A stretch of 9,204 nt of DNA from Alphaproteobacteria bacterium (lineage in GTDB: Bacteria > Pseudomonadota > Alphaproteobacteria > Puniceispirillales > Puniceispirillaceae), in contig WTHW01000037.1 in assembly GCA_011526395.1 (NCBI GenBank), positions 1 to 9,204 of the forward strand, given 5' to 3'. The position numbers and the translations under genes were made by a program. A model generated the notes under the pieces. That model was not told where the DNA came from and did not search any database. It was given only the letters and a program-made list of their open reading frames with translations. This document shows positions 1 to 7,049 of this stretch, one piece after another (the first letter of the stretch is position 1; each line of letters begins with the position of its first letter).

Positions 1-1114
1 CTCCATATCCTGTGGCGGCTAATCTGCTGGCTGGCACGCCGTCATTGATAAGGTACCTGACGACCGATAACGCCCGCTCTGTTGATAGCTCCCAATTATC
101 AGCATAGACCCCTGAAACAGGCACATCATCTGTATGCCCATCTACTTGCAAGACCCATGGAATATCAGATGGGATCTCTTCTGCAATCTCTTTCAAGGCT
201 TGCCCGATTTTTTCAAGTTGCGCTCTGCCATCTTCGCCTAGACTGGCACTACCTTGCGCAAACAACACCTCAGACTGAAAGACGAAACGGTCTCCAACGA
301 CGGTCACATCACCTCGGTTGCCAAGGATATCACGCAAGCGGCCAAAGAAATCTGACTTAAAGCGTTGCAATTCCTGCACACGGCTTGCCAGCGCTTCATT
401 CAGCGACTTACCAAGATTGGCAATCGTCACCTTATCTGCCAGTGATTGTGCTTCTTTTTCTGCTAGCAATGCGCGCAGTTCATTCAACTCGTTTCTTAAC
501 GTCAACGTCGCGGCAATCAGGCGTTCAATCTCAAGCTTTGATTCCTCATTTAAATCATTGCTAGCTGACAGCGCTGTCCTTGTCTGCGCCAACTCAGCTG
601 TGGCGTCATCTTTCTCTGATAACAGAGCGGCATTCTGTGTTTGAAGCGCAAGAAAGGCAGCTTCTTTATCTTTCAAGCTTGCCTGCATATTCGCTAGAGA
701 TTGGGTCAGCTCATCATTGCGCGCGGCTTGTGCGGCAAGCGTTGCATTCAGCGCACGTAATTGCTCTAGCTGAGAGGCGCTTGCCTCCTCACTTTTTGCA
801 AGCGCAGAGCTAAGGCTCGCAATCTCATCTTGGGCTTGTTTTAACGCCGCGATAGACGAAGTTAATTCCAATGATAATTTGGTATTTTGCGCACGTTCTT
901 TGCCAAGCAAGCTTGCAATGGTTGCCAGCTCTGTTTGCAAAGTGGCAAGAGATTCATCCTTGCTTGATAACCGATAAGCGAGATTTGCTTGGATCAGCAC
1001 AAACACCATCAGCACAAACACAAATACCATTAACAAGCTGGCAAGGGCATCAACAAAGCCAGGCCATGTATAGTCATTTTGTTTGTTGCGTGATCCTAGT
1101 CGAGAGACTGACAT
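1..1114 (-). CDS. OmpA/MotB-like peptidoglycan-binding protein (3' end outside window)
   Basis: An open frame of 371 codons runs leftward from ATG at 1112-1114 and off the window without a stop. The N-terminus has one membrane segment (about residues 18-44) preceded by the WPGFVDAL motif; Asp22 sits where MotB and its relatives carry the proton-binding aspartate. Residues about 46-255 are an Ala/Leu/Glu/Gln/Ser-rich coiled coil, far longer than the linker in flagellar MotB. An OmpA C-terminal peptidoglycan-binding domain starts near 272, with VDGHTDD (324-330) and DNWELSTERA (339-348), and is cut near its end. Family knowledge suggests an inner-membrane anchor whose periplasmic domain grips the cell wall, powered with the MotA-like protein encoded 18 nt upstream. 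A GAGG ribosome-binding site lies 11 nt before the start. The cellular role is not known from the sequence; a flagellar stator is less likely given the long coiled coil and lack of flagellar neighbours. Confidence 0.88.
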   Translation of the reverse strand, partial: MSVSRLGSRNKQNDYTWPGFVDALASLLMVFVFVLMVFVLIQANLAYRLSSKDESLATLQTELATIASLLGKERAQNTKLSLELTSSIAALKQAQDEIASLSSALAKSEEASASQLEQLRALNATLAAQAARNDELTQSLANMQASLKDKEAAFLALQTQNAALLSEKDDATAELAQTRTALSASNDLNEESKLEIERLIAATLTLRNELNELRALLAEKEAQSLADKVTIANLGKSLNEALASRVQELQRFKSDFFGRLRDILGNRGDVTVVGDRFVFQSEVLFAQGSASLGEDGRAQLEKIGQALKEIAEEIPSDIPWVLQVDGHTDDVPVSGVYADNWELSTERALSVVRYLINDGVPASRLAATGYG

Positions 1115-1132
1115 ATCTATGCTAGCCTCATC

Positions 1133-2185
1133 CTATTTGCGCGCTTTTAATTCTGATGATTTGCCACTCTCTGACAGGCTTGCTGATAAGGCGCGTATCT
1201 CAGCACGCAATTCTTTTTGATGGTCTTGCCTGCTTTGTGCCATTTGCGATGCGATATCTCCCATCGTTGCTTGCAATGCCGCCAACTGGTCACGAAGGCG
1301 CCTATCATCTGCTAGCAATTCTGATAATTGGTGCATATTTTGGTTCATCGTAACCACTTGTTCAATCATATGACCTCTATCTGCCTCAGCAGATTCAATC
1401 GCGCTTGCCAATGTGATTAAGGCTCTGGCGGCTTCCTCGCTCATACCTTCTGCCAATGCTGCTGTGCTACCTTCAATTTGATTATTGGCAGGGTCATTAT
1501 ATTTGGCAAAAGCTGATAACCAATCTTCAACTTCATTGAAAAAGCGGCCAATGGCTTGGCCTAACTGCAAATCCAAAAACCCTAGGATTAAAGAGCCTGC
1601 CAAACCAAATAGAGATGATGAAAAAGCTGTCGCCATACCAGATAAAGGCGCATCTAGCCCTGTGCGTAATTGCATCATCAAGCTTTCAAAATCAGAATCA
1701 ACCAAATCAAGGCCGCTCACTACTTGCCCGACTGAGCCAATCGTTTGTAATAATCCCCAAAAGGTACCTAGCAAGCCAAGGAATACAAGCAGGCCGATCA
1801 TATAGCGTGAAATCTCACGTCCCTCATCAAGACGCCCTGCGACCCCATCCAGAACAGACCGCAATGAGAGGGCAGATAATTGTGAGTCGCCTCTTGCATC
1901 TTGCAACATCACATTCACAGTGGCTAGCAAAACAGGGCGCGGTGCATTTGGATTTAATGTGCGTGTGCGTTGAATATCACTGAGCCAGCGCACTTCAGGC
2001 ACCAAGCGAAAGACTTGTGTGACAACATAAATAATACCAACCAACGCCACAGCGATAATGACACTATTTAAAACAGCATTACCCATAAAAGCAGCGGTGA
2101 GAGGTTTAATCAAAAGCACAGCTATCACAGCCACCATGCCGATGAACAGCATCATTCTAATCAGATATCTGCGGGGATCAGTCAT
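1133..2185 (-). CDS. MotA/TolQ/ExbB-family proton channel protein
   Basis: This 350-residue protein has four predicted membrane helices (about 8-29, 38-58, 127-148, 184-206). Helix 3 carries GLLGTFWGLL (137-146), matching the GLLGTVxG signature of TolQ/ExbB/MotA channels, and helix 4 is preceded by GLDAPLSGMATAF (176-188), typical of the second channel helix. The C-terminal 115 or so residues (from about 235) are hydrophilic, end in a basic, helical coiled-coil-like region, and probably lie in the cytoplasm. The start ATG has GAGG six nt upstream. With the OmpA/MotB-like gene 18 nt downstream it forms a two-gene unit expected to convert proton flow into motion or force across the envelope. 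Databases often label such alphaproteobacterial proteins flagellar motor MotA or ExbB; the sequence does not settle the role. No flagellar, tol or ton genes are visible nearby. Confidence 0.85.
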   Translation of the reverse strand: MTDPRRYLIRMMLFIGMVAVIAVLLIKPLTAAFMGNAVLNSVIIAVALVGIIYVVTQVFRLVPEVRWLSDIQRTRTLNPNAPRPVLLATVNVMLQDARGDSQLSALSLRSVLDGVAGRLDEGREISRYMIGLLVFLGLLGTFWGLLQTIGSVGQVVSGLDLVDSDFESLMMQLRTGLDAPLSGMATAFSSSLFGLAGSLILGFLDLQLGQAIGRFFNEVEDWLSAFAKYNDPANNQIEGSTAALAEGMSEEAARALITLASAIESAEADRGHMIEQVVTMNQNMHQLSELLADDRRLRDQLAALQATMGDIASQMAQSRQDHQKELRAEIRALSASLSESGKSSELKARK

Positions 2186-2220
2186 GGCCTACCTCGTGCC
2201 TGTCACTCTTGTTGAAACCT

Positions 2221-2235
2221 CATGAAATTATCATG
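2221..2235. repeat. Small inverted repeat upstream of the MotA-like gene
   Basis: CATGA and TCATG arms of 5 bp flank AATTA, 36-50 nt upstream of the MotA-like start. It lies in the only sizeable gap between this gene pair and the IMPase gene, so it could be an operator. It is short and may be chance in an AT-rich spacer. Confidence 0.25.
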
Positions 2236-2277
2236 TGATTATTCAACCATAGAACAATGGCACGATTATGGTAAACA

Positions 2278-2322
2278 TAAAAAATAGCGTCAGCTTTTTG
2301 AGGGCGGCAAATGCCAGCCTGC
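2278..2322 (-). terminator. Possible weak terminator after the IMPase gene
   Basis: Read leftward just after the IMPase stop, an imperfect GC-rich hairpin (plus-strand bases 2303-2319, GGCGGC pairing with GCCAGCC across AAAT, with a bulge and a wobble pair) is followed about 15 nt later by a TTTTTT run at 2278-2284. The T run is too far from the stem for a textbook intrinsic terminator, so this is a tentative end of the upstream operon. Confidence 0.25.
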
Positions 2323-2327
2323 ACTGA

Positions 2328-3149
2328 TTAGGCTTTGATGCTGTCTCTGCCTTCACGCAACAGCTTTAAGAGCGGTGTGTGAAGTGATGAGTTTGCGGCA
2401 ACAATATTGCCTGTTTCAAGCGCTTTATCACGTGATTGGAAGTCTGAAACAAATCCGCCAGCTTCTTTAACCATGATATAGCCAGCCGCGATATCCCACA
2501 GCTGTAATTTGGTTTCCCAAAAGCCATCATAACGACCAGCTGCAACCCACGCCAAATCAAGTGATGCGGCACCAAAACGGCGCACACCAGCTGATTTTTG
2601 CATAACAGCATTTAGCTCTGCCATGAAAATAGCATCTGATTGGGCTGTGCCTCTGCCAAGAAACGGAATGCCAGTGGCAAATAAAGCTTCTGAGAATTGG
2701 CGTCTGCCTGATACACGCATGCGTCTATCATTCATAAAGGCGCCTTTGCCAGCTTCAGCAAAGAAACATTCATTACGTGCTGGGTCTAGGATAAGCCCTG
2801 CAATAATCTTTCCCTTTTTCATCACCGCGATAGAGATAGCGAAATGGGGAATGCCATGTGTAAAATTGGTTGTGCCATCAATGGGATCAATAATCCATGA
2901 TGGTGTCTCATCATCAGTGGCAGGGATTGTCCCGCCTTCTTCCATGATGAAGCCCCAATCAGGGCGTGCTTTTGATAATTCTTCTTGAATGACTTGTTCT
3001 GCGTTCACATCTGCTCTTGTGACGAAATCTGCGGCGCCTTTCTTCGTGACTTGCAGATTTTCAACTTCGCCAAAATCACGCATCATGCGTCGGCTTGCGG
3101 CTTCAGCCGCTTTGTGCATCACATTAATCAGTGCGGAACGACCAGCCAT
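2328..3149 (-). CDS. suhB: Inositol-1-monophosphatase family protein (SuhB-like)
   Basis: A 273-residue member of the Mg-dependent, lithium-sensitive phosphatase superfamily, of normal length. The metal and phosphate site is intact: the glutamates of MEEGG (Glu70/Glu71), DPIDGTTNF (88-96) and WDIAAG (218-223, Asp219), with the usual C-terminal GNIVAAN (247-253). Family members hydrolyse myo-inositol-1-phosphate or related sugar phosphates; SuhB also affects ribosomal RNA transcription in enterobacteria, and substrate choice cannot be read from the motifs. The start is 6 nt after the efp stop codon, and its ribosome-binding site AAGGGG lies inside the last two sense codons of efp, so the two genes are probably translationally linked. 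The symbol is given by family resemblance; CysQ-like or histidinol-phosphatase-like activity remains possible. Confidence 0.92.
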   Translation of the reverse strand: MAGRSALINVMHKAAEAASRRMMRDFGEVENLQVTKKGAADFVTRADVNAEQVIQEELSKARPDWGFIMEEGGTIPATDDETPSWIIDPIDGTTNFTHGIPHFAISIAVMKKGKIIAGLILDPARNECFFAEAGKGAFMNDRRMRVSGRRQFSEALFATGIPFLGRGTAQSDAIFMAELNAVMQKSAGVRRFGAASLDLAWVAAGRYDGFWETKLQLWDIAAGYIMVKEAGGFVSDFQSRDKALETGNIVAANSSLHTPLLKLLREGRDSIKA

Positions 3150-3155
3150 ATCAGA

Positions 3156-3722
3156 TTACCCCTTAAATCTTTCTACATAAGTGGCATCTTCGGTTTTCAC
3201 GATGATCTTTGTGCCAGCTGCAATATGAGGCGGGACCATCACACGAAGCCCATTATCCACTGTTGCAGGCTTATAAGATGAAGACGCTGTTTGCCCTTTG
3301 ACAACAGCATCAGCTTCAATCACTTCAACAACCACCTGATCAGGAAGCGTCACAGCGATAGGGTCGCCTTCATGGCTTTGCAATGTAACAGTCATACCAT
3401 CTTGCAAGAAAGCCGCAGGCTCACCAATCATATCAGCATCAATCTCAAACTGTTCAAATGTCTCAGTATGCATAAAAATATGTTTGTTATCTTCTGCATA
3501 AAGATAGGTGCAATCAGCTTCATCCAAAATAACACGTTCAACTGACTCAGTGGCTCTAAAGCGTTCATTTAGCTTTGTGCCATCTTTGATATCTTTTAAT
3601 TCGATTTGTGCAAATGCGCCGCCTTTACCTGGCTTCACATGGCTTGTTTTGACAGCCACCCACAGGCGTGATTTATGTTCAATAACATTGCCTGGGCGAA
3701 TTTGATTTCCGTTCAGTTTCAT
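3156..3722 (-). CDS. efp: Translation elongation factor P
   Basis: EF-P enters the ribosomal E site and rescues ribosomes stalled on consecutive prolines. The 188-residue length equals the E. coli protein. The sequence has the KOW-like domain I with the tip loop VKPGKGGAF (29-37), where Lys33 matches the lysine beta-lysylated by EpmA in E. coli, a central OB domain, and a C-terminal OB domain containing the SYKPATVDNGLRVMVP region and ending in ERFKG. I chose the ATG at 3720-3722 because the family begins MKxNGNxIRPG and because GAGG lies 8 nt upstream; an in-frame ATG at 3779 would add 19 non-family residues encoded across an inverted repeat. The modification genes epmA and epmB are not in this window. 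It lies 113 nt after gap and 6 nt before the IMPase gene. Confidence 0.97.
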   Translation of the reverse strand: MKLNGNQIRPGNVIEHKSRLWVAVKTSHVKPGKGGAFAQIELKDIKDGTKLNERFRATESVERVILDEADCTYLYAEDNKHIFMHTETFEQFEIDADMIGEPAAFLQDGMTVTLQSHEGDPIAVTLPDQVVVEVIEADAVVKGQTASSSYKPATVDNGLRVMVPPHIAAGTKIIVKTEDATYVERFKG

Positions 3723-3749
3723 AGCTCTGACCTCATCGACATTATGCCA

Positions 3750-3779
3750 AATATGTTTGATTGGTTGTGGTTGTGGCAA
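3750..3779 (-). promoter_or_regulatory. Candidate efp promoter
   Basis: Read leftward, TTGCCA (plus 3774-3779) and CATATT (plus 3750-3755) are separated by 18 nt and would start transcription about 20 nt before the efp ATG. A second -10-like CATAAT with an upstream TGG lies at 3741-3749. Both are hexamer matches judged by eye. The inverted repeat at 3760-3803 covers the spacer and the -35 element. Confidence 0.3.
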
Positions 3780-3803
3780 AAAATGCCGCCAATCACAACC
3801 AAT
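3760..3803. repeat. Inverted repeat with 10-bp perfect arms between gap and efp
   Basis: ATTGGTTGTG (3760-3769) and CACAACCAAT (3794-3803) are perfectly complementary. Inside them TGGC and GCCA can pair around an A/T-rich loop. There is no T run after the outer stem in either direction, so it is not a standard intrinsic terminator. It could end the gap transcript, act as an operator over the putative efp promoter, or fold in a read-through leader. Confidence 0.6.
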
Positions 3804-3835
3804 TTATGCATTTTAAGAGATGAATGTCTGGTTTT

Positions 3836-4843
3836 TTATGATGCGCGCATCATTAACACAGCTGTGTCGAGCATACGGTTCGAGAAACCCCATTCATTAT
3901 CATACCATGCCAACACACGCACAAACCGGTTGCCAAGAACCTGTGTTTGCGTGATGTCAGCGATAGATGAATGCGGGTCTGTGTTAAAATCAATTGACAC
4001 AAGTGGCTTCTCATTAATGCCTAAAACGCCGGCAAGCGCACCTTGTGATGCCTCTACTAATGCGGCATTCACTTCTTCAACTGTCACATCTCGTGATGCT
4101 AAAAATTTGAAATCAACCGCAGATACATTGGCCGTTGGTACACGAATGGCAGACCCATCAAGCTTGCCAGCCAATTCTGGTAAGACCAGACCAACTGCTT
4201 TCGCCGCACCTGTTGATGTTGGCACCATTGATTGCGCTGCAGAGCGTGCGCGGCGCAAATCTTTATGACGGTTATCAAGGATATTTTGGTCATTCGTATA
4301 GGCATGAATGGTTGTCATATAGCCATTTTCGATACCAAAAGTCTCTTGCATCACTTTTGCCACAGGGGCAAGACAGTTGGTTGTGCATGAGGCGTTTGAA
4401 ATCACATCATGATTGGCTGATAACTTATCTGAATTCACGCCATATACGACTGTTAAATCACTATCATTGGCAGGTGCTGAAATCAGCACCTTTTGCGCGC
4501 CAGCTGATAAATGGCGCAAAGCATCTTTTTTGGCATTAAAGATACCAGCACATTCCAACACAACATCAATACCAAGCTCTTTATGCGGCAGGGCTTCAGG
4601 TTCTCTGATACGTGTCATCTTAATCGGGCCAGAGCCGATATCCATCCAATCATCACCATAAGTGACCGTGCCATCAAATCTGCCATGCGTTGAATCATAT
4701 TCAAACAAATGAGCTGATGTTGCGACATCACCTGGTGTATTGATTAACGCCACTTCAATATCATTGCGACCAGATTGTGCAAGCGCGCGAAGCGTTAATC
4801 TTCCAATACGGCCAAAGCCGTTAATAGCAAGTTTGATAGTCAC
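3836..4843 (-). CDS. gap: Type I glyceraldehyde-3-phosphate dehydrogenase
   Basis: GAPDH oxidises glyceraldehyde-3-phosphate to 1,3-bisphosphoglycerate in the cytoplasm. The 335-residue protein is full length. It has the Rossmann motif INGFGRIGR (7-15), the active-site SNASCTTNCLAP (149-160) with nucleophile Cys153, His180 as the partner base, the phosphate-site PTSTGAAKAVG region (208-218), and the C-terminal WYDNEWGFSNRM block. The start is GTG (4841-4843), supported by GAGGA 7 nt upstream and by the canonical N-terminus. It is 50 nt after tkt, so co-transcription is likely. Two cofactor-site positions are unusual: Thr36 replaces the conserved NAD-ribose aspartate, and Arg192 replaces the proline or leucine near the NADP 2'-phosphate. 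NADP or dual cofactor use is inferred from that. An erythrose-4-phosphate dehydrogenase role is less likely but not excluded. Confidence 0.96.
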   Translation of the reverse strand: MTIKLAINGFGRIGRLTLRALAQSGRNDIEVALINTPGDVATSAHLFEYDSTHGRFDGTVTYGDDWMDIGSGPIKMTRIREPEALPHKELGIDVVLECAGIFNAKKDALRHLSAGAQKVLISAPANDSDLTVVYGVNSDKLSANHDVISNASCTTNCLAPVAKVMQETFGIENGYMTTIHAYTNDQNILDNRHKDLRRARSAAQSMVPTSTGAAKAVGLVLPELAGKLDGSAIRVPTANVSAVDFKFLASRDVTVEEVNAALVEASQGALAGVLGINEKPLVSIDFNTDPHSSIADITQTQVLGNRFVRVLAWYDNEWGFSNRMLDTAVLMMRAS

Positions 4844-4850
4844 TGTGCGG

Positions 4851-4885
4851 TCCTCTTATTTGCTCACTGCCATTGCGACAGCAAA
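4851..4885 (-). promoter_or_regulatory. Hairpin next to the gap ribosome-binding site in the tkt-gap spacer
   Basis: In the 50-nt tkt-gap spacer the arms TTTGCT (plus 4859-4864) and AGCAAA (4880-4885) are complementary. The hairpin ends 2 nt before the AGAGGA ribosome-binding site of gap (plus 4851-4856), which serves a GTG start. It may influence mRNA processing or gap translation; there is no T run to make it a terminator. Six-base arms are modest evidence. Confidence 0.35.
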
Positions 4886-4893
4886 CTTTGAAA

Positions 4894-6870
4894 TTATGAC
4901 AATTTCTCCTTAGCCGCAGCGACAATCGCCTCAGCTGTAATGCCAAATTCCTGATAAAGCTTATCGGCTGGCGCAGATGCGCCAAAGCCTGTCATGCCAA
5001 TGAAGGTGCCTTTGCGGCCAATCAAATCTGACCAGCCTTGCGCTATGCCAGCTTCCACCGCGATTTGAACAGCATTCTCACCCAAAAGCGCATCGATATA
5101 GGCATCATCTTGTTGCAACAAGATATCCAAGCAAGGCACAGACACAAGCTTTGTTGGAATGCCATCTGCTTCCAGCATTTTTTGTGCTTCAGCTGCGATA
5201 GATACCTCAGATCCAGTGGCAAGTAATGTCACTTTTTCTGATGCGCTTGCTGGTGTTAACACATAGCCGCCTTTGGCTGACTTATTCTCTGCGACATCAT
5301 CACCCAGACGAAGCTGTGCAAGACCCTGACGGCTTAATGCCAAGATAGAAGGCGTCTTATGCGAGGTCATTGCGATTTGCCATGCTTCAGCTGTCTCAAC
5401 AATATCGCACGGGCGGAAGACATTCACATTCGGCATGGCACGAAGGCTTGCCACATGTTCCACAGGCTGATGTGTTGGGCCATCTTCGCCAAGGCCGATT
5501 GAATCATGTGTCATTACATAAATCACACGCTGTTCCATTAGGGCTGACAGGCGGATTGACGGGCGGCAATAATCTGTAAAGACCAAGAAGGTGCCACCAA
5601 ATGGCACAAGCCCGCCATGTAGCGCGATACCATTCATTGCGGCGGCCATGCCATGTTCGCGCACACCATAATGCACATAAGTGCCTTTTGGATTATCAGC
5701 ATTGAAAATCTCATGCTCACCAACGCGGGTATTGTTTGACCCTGTCAAATCAGCAGACCCACCAAACATCGCAGGGACATGTGGCAGTAACGCTTCGATG
5801 GCTTTTTGACTTGCCACTCTTGTCGCGACCTTTTGCGGGTCAGCCGCCAATTTTTCTTTATAAGCGGCGATGGCGTTATTCACAGCCTCATCAAAATTGC
5901 CAGAAATCAAAGCTTCAAATTCTTGCTTCTTATCAGAGCTATCTAGTCTGTTCTGCCAGTCTTGTGCTGTGCTTGCGCCTCTGCTTCCTGCCGCGCGCCA
6001 TGCATCAAGGATATCTTGCGGAATATCAAATGGCTCATGACCCCAGCCAAGAGCCTCTCTTGTGCCAGCAATTTCTTCTGCACCAAGAGGCGCACCATGA
6101 ATGCCAGATGTACCTTTTTTCGTTGGCGCACCATAGCCGATTGTTGTTTTGCATCTGATCAATGTTGGGCGCTCATCTGCTTTTGCCTCAGCAATCGCCG
6201 CAGAGACAGCCTCGCTATCATGACCATCACATGCCAGCACCTGCCAGCCATATGATTCATAGCGCTTTGTTGTATCTTCTGAGACAGTCAGGCTTGTTGG
6301 CCCATCGATTGAGATGCCATTATCATCAAATAACACAATGATTTTACCAAGCTTCAAATGACCTGCTAATGATGCCGCCTCATGGCTAACACCTTCCATC
6401 AGACAGCCATCACCTGCGATCACATATGTATAATGGTCAACCAGATCTGCACCGAAATGAGCTGCTTTGTGACGTTCTGCCATCGCCATGCCCACAGCAT
6501 TTGATATACCTTGGCCTAGCGGGCCTGTTGTTGTCTCAATCCCAGTGGCATGACCATATTCAGGATGGCCAGCTGTTTTTGCGCCCCATTGGCGGAAATT
6601 CTTCACCTCATCAAGTGTCATATCTTGATAGCCTGTCAGATACAGATAGGCATATATCAGCATCGAGCCATGACCAGCTGACAGGATAAATCTATCTCTG
6701 TCTGGCCAATATGGTTGGCTTGCATCAAATTTCATGTGATCACAGAATAGCGCGGTTGCCGCATCTGCCATGCCCATCGGCATACCCGGATGTCCAGATT
6801 TTGCAGTTTCAACTGCGTCCATTGAAAGGGCGCGAATGGCGTTTGCCATCTCTCGCTTGGTGACTGACAT
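4894..6870 (-). CDS. tkt: Transketolase
   Basis: Thiamine-diphosphate enzyme moving two-carbon ketol units between sugar phosphates in the pentose phosphate pathway, linking it to glycolysis through glyceraldehyde-3-phosphate. The 658-residue length is normal. The ThDP/metal motif runs from GDGCLMEG (153-160) to DDNGISIDG (182-190); His27, His67, His101 and His258 lie in conserved active-site blocks. The pyrimidine domain shows MFGGSADLTGSN (368-379), catalytic Glu405 in GVREHGM (402-408), the phosphate-binding RPSIR block (436-440) and GPTHQPVEH (464-472). The C-terminal domain is complete. ATG follows AGGAG by 6 nt. It heads the leftward block, 50 nt before gap, and diverges from the zauP-zapA operon across a 340-bp region. 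Confidence 0.98.
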   Translation of the reverse strand: MSVTKREMANAIRALSMDAVETAKSGHPGMPMGMADAATALFCDHMKFDASQPYWPDRDRFILSAGHGSMLIYAYLYLTGYQDMTLDEVKNFRQWGAKTAGHPEYGHATGIETTTGPLGQGISNAVGMAMAERHKAAHFGADLVDHYTYVIAGDGCLMEGVSHEAASLAGHLKLGKIIVLFDDNGISIDGPTSLTVSEDTTKRYESYGWQVLACDGHDSEAVSAAIAEAKADERPTLIRCKTTIGYGAPTKKGTSGIHGAPLGAEEIAGTREALGWGHEPFDIPQDILDAWRAAGSRGASTAQDWQNRLDSSDKKQEFEALISGNFDEAVNNAIAAYKEKLAADPQKVATRVASQKAIEALLPHVPAMFGGSADLTGSNNTRVGEHEIFNADNPKGTYVHYGVREHGMAAAMNGIALHGGLVPFGGTFLVFTDYCRPSIRLSALMEQRVIYVMTHDSIGLGEDGPTHQPVEHVASLRAMPNVNVFRPCDIVETAEAWQIAMTSHKTPSILALSRQGLAQLRLGDDVAENKSAKGGYVLTPASASEKVTLLATGSEVSIAAEAQKMLEADGIPTKLVSVPCLDILLQQDDAYIDALLGENAVQIAVEAGIAQGWSDLIGRKGTFIGMTGFGASAPADKLYQEFGITAEAIVAAAKEKLS

Positions 6871-6910
6871 GACAGGCTCCTGATACAGACAAATAGATTG
6901 GCAATAATGC

Positions 6911-6923
6911 GCGCAATATGCGC
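6911..6923. promoter_or_regulatory. Hyphenated palindrome over the tkt -10 element (possible operator)
   Basis: GCGCA (6911-6915) and TGCGC (6919-6923) form a perfect inverted repeat around ATA. It overlaps the putative -10 hexamer of the leftward tkt promoter, the position expected of a repressor site. No regulator family can be named from the motif alone. Confidence 0.35.
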
Positions 6924-6944
6924 TACGAACGCCGTGCTAGTCAA
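6915..6944 (-). promoter_or_regulatory. Candidate tkt promoter
   Basis: Read leftward, TTGACT (plus 6939-6944) and CATATT (plus 6915-6920) are separated by 18 nt, giving a leader of roughly 40 nt. A second consensus-like TTGACA lies just upstream (plus 6955-6960), so TTTGAC occurs twice. This is pattern matching against sigma-70-type elements. Confidence 0.4.
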
Positions 6945-7049
6945 ATGTTAAGTTTGTCAAAAAACATGACGAATTCAGTGCCAAACCACATAACAAAAAC
7001 CATTCATTCCTATCGCATCATAGCTTTGCTTTGCAAAATATTGTGATGG

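Noticed and set aside
1..2185. Zorya-type anti-phage system suggested by the MotA/MotB-like pair
   Set aside because: The two genes resemble the widespread alphaproteobacterial channel/OmpA pair and sit among housekeeping genes. No ZorC, ZorD or ZorE partner is visible upstream, although the downstream side lies outside the window.
3723..3779. Upstream ATG at 3779 as the start of EF-P
   Set aside because: It would add 19 residues not found in the family and would be read across the inverted repeat. The ATG at 3722 has a good ribosome-binding site and gives the standard 188 residues.
3675..4268. Rightward open frame of 197 codons opposite gap and the efp leader
   Set aside because: It is antisense to the clearly conserved GAPDH reading frame, crosses the intergenic spacer, and resembles no known protein.
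1170..4520. Frequent GCTGATAA/TTATCAGC strings as a possible uptake or segregation signal
   Set aside because: They fall mostly within coding sequence where they spell Leu-Ser-Ala, vary in their flanks, and show no regular spacing.
5736..6158. Rightward open frames opposite tkt (for example 140 codons here)
   Set aside because: The leftward frame encodes an intact transketolase with all active-site motifs; the rightward frames are low-quality shadows.
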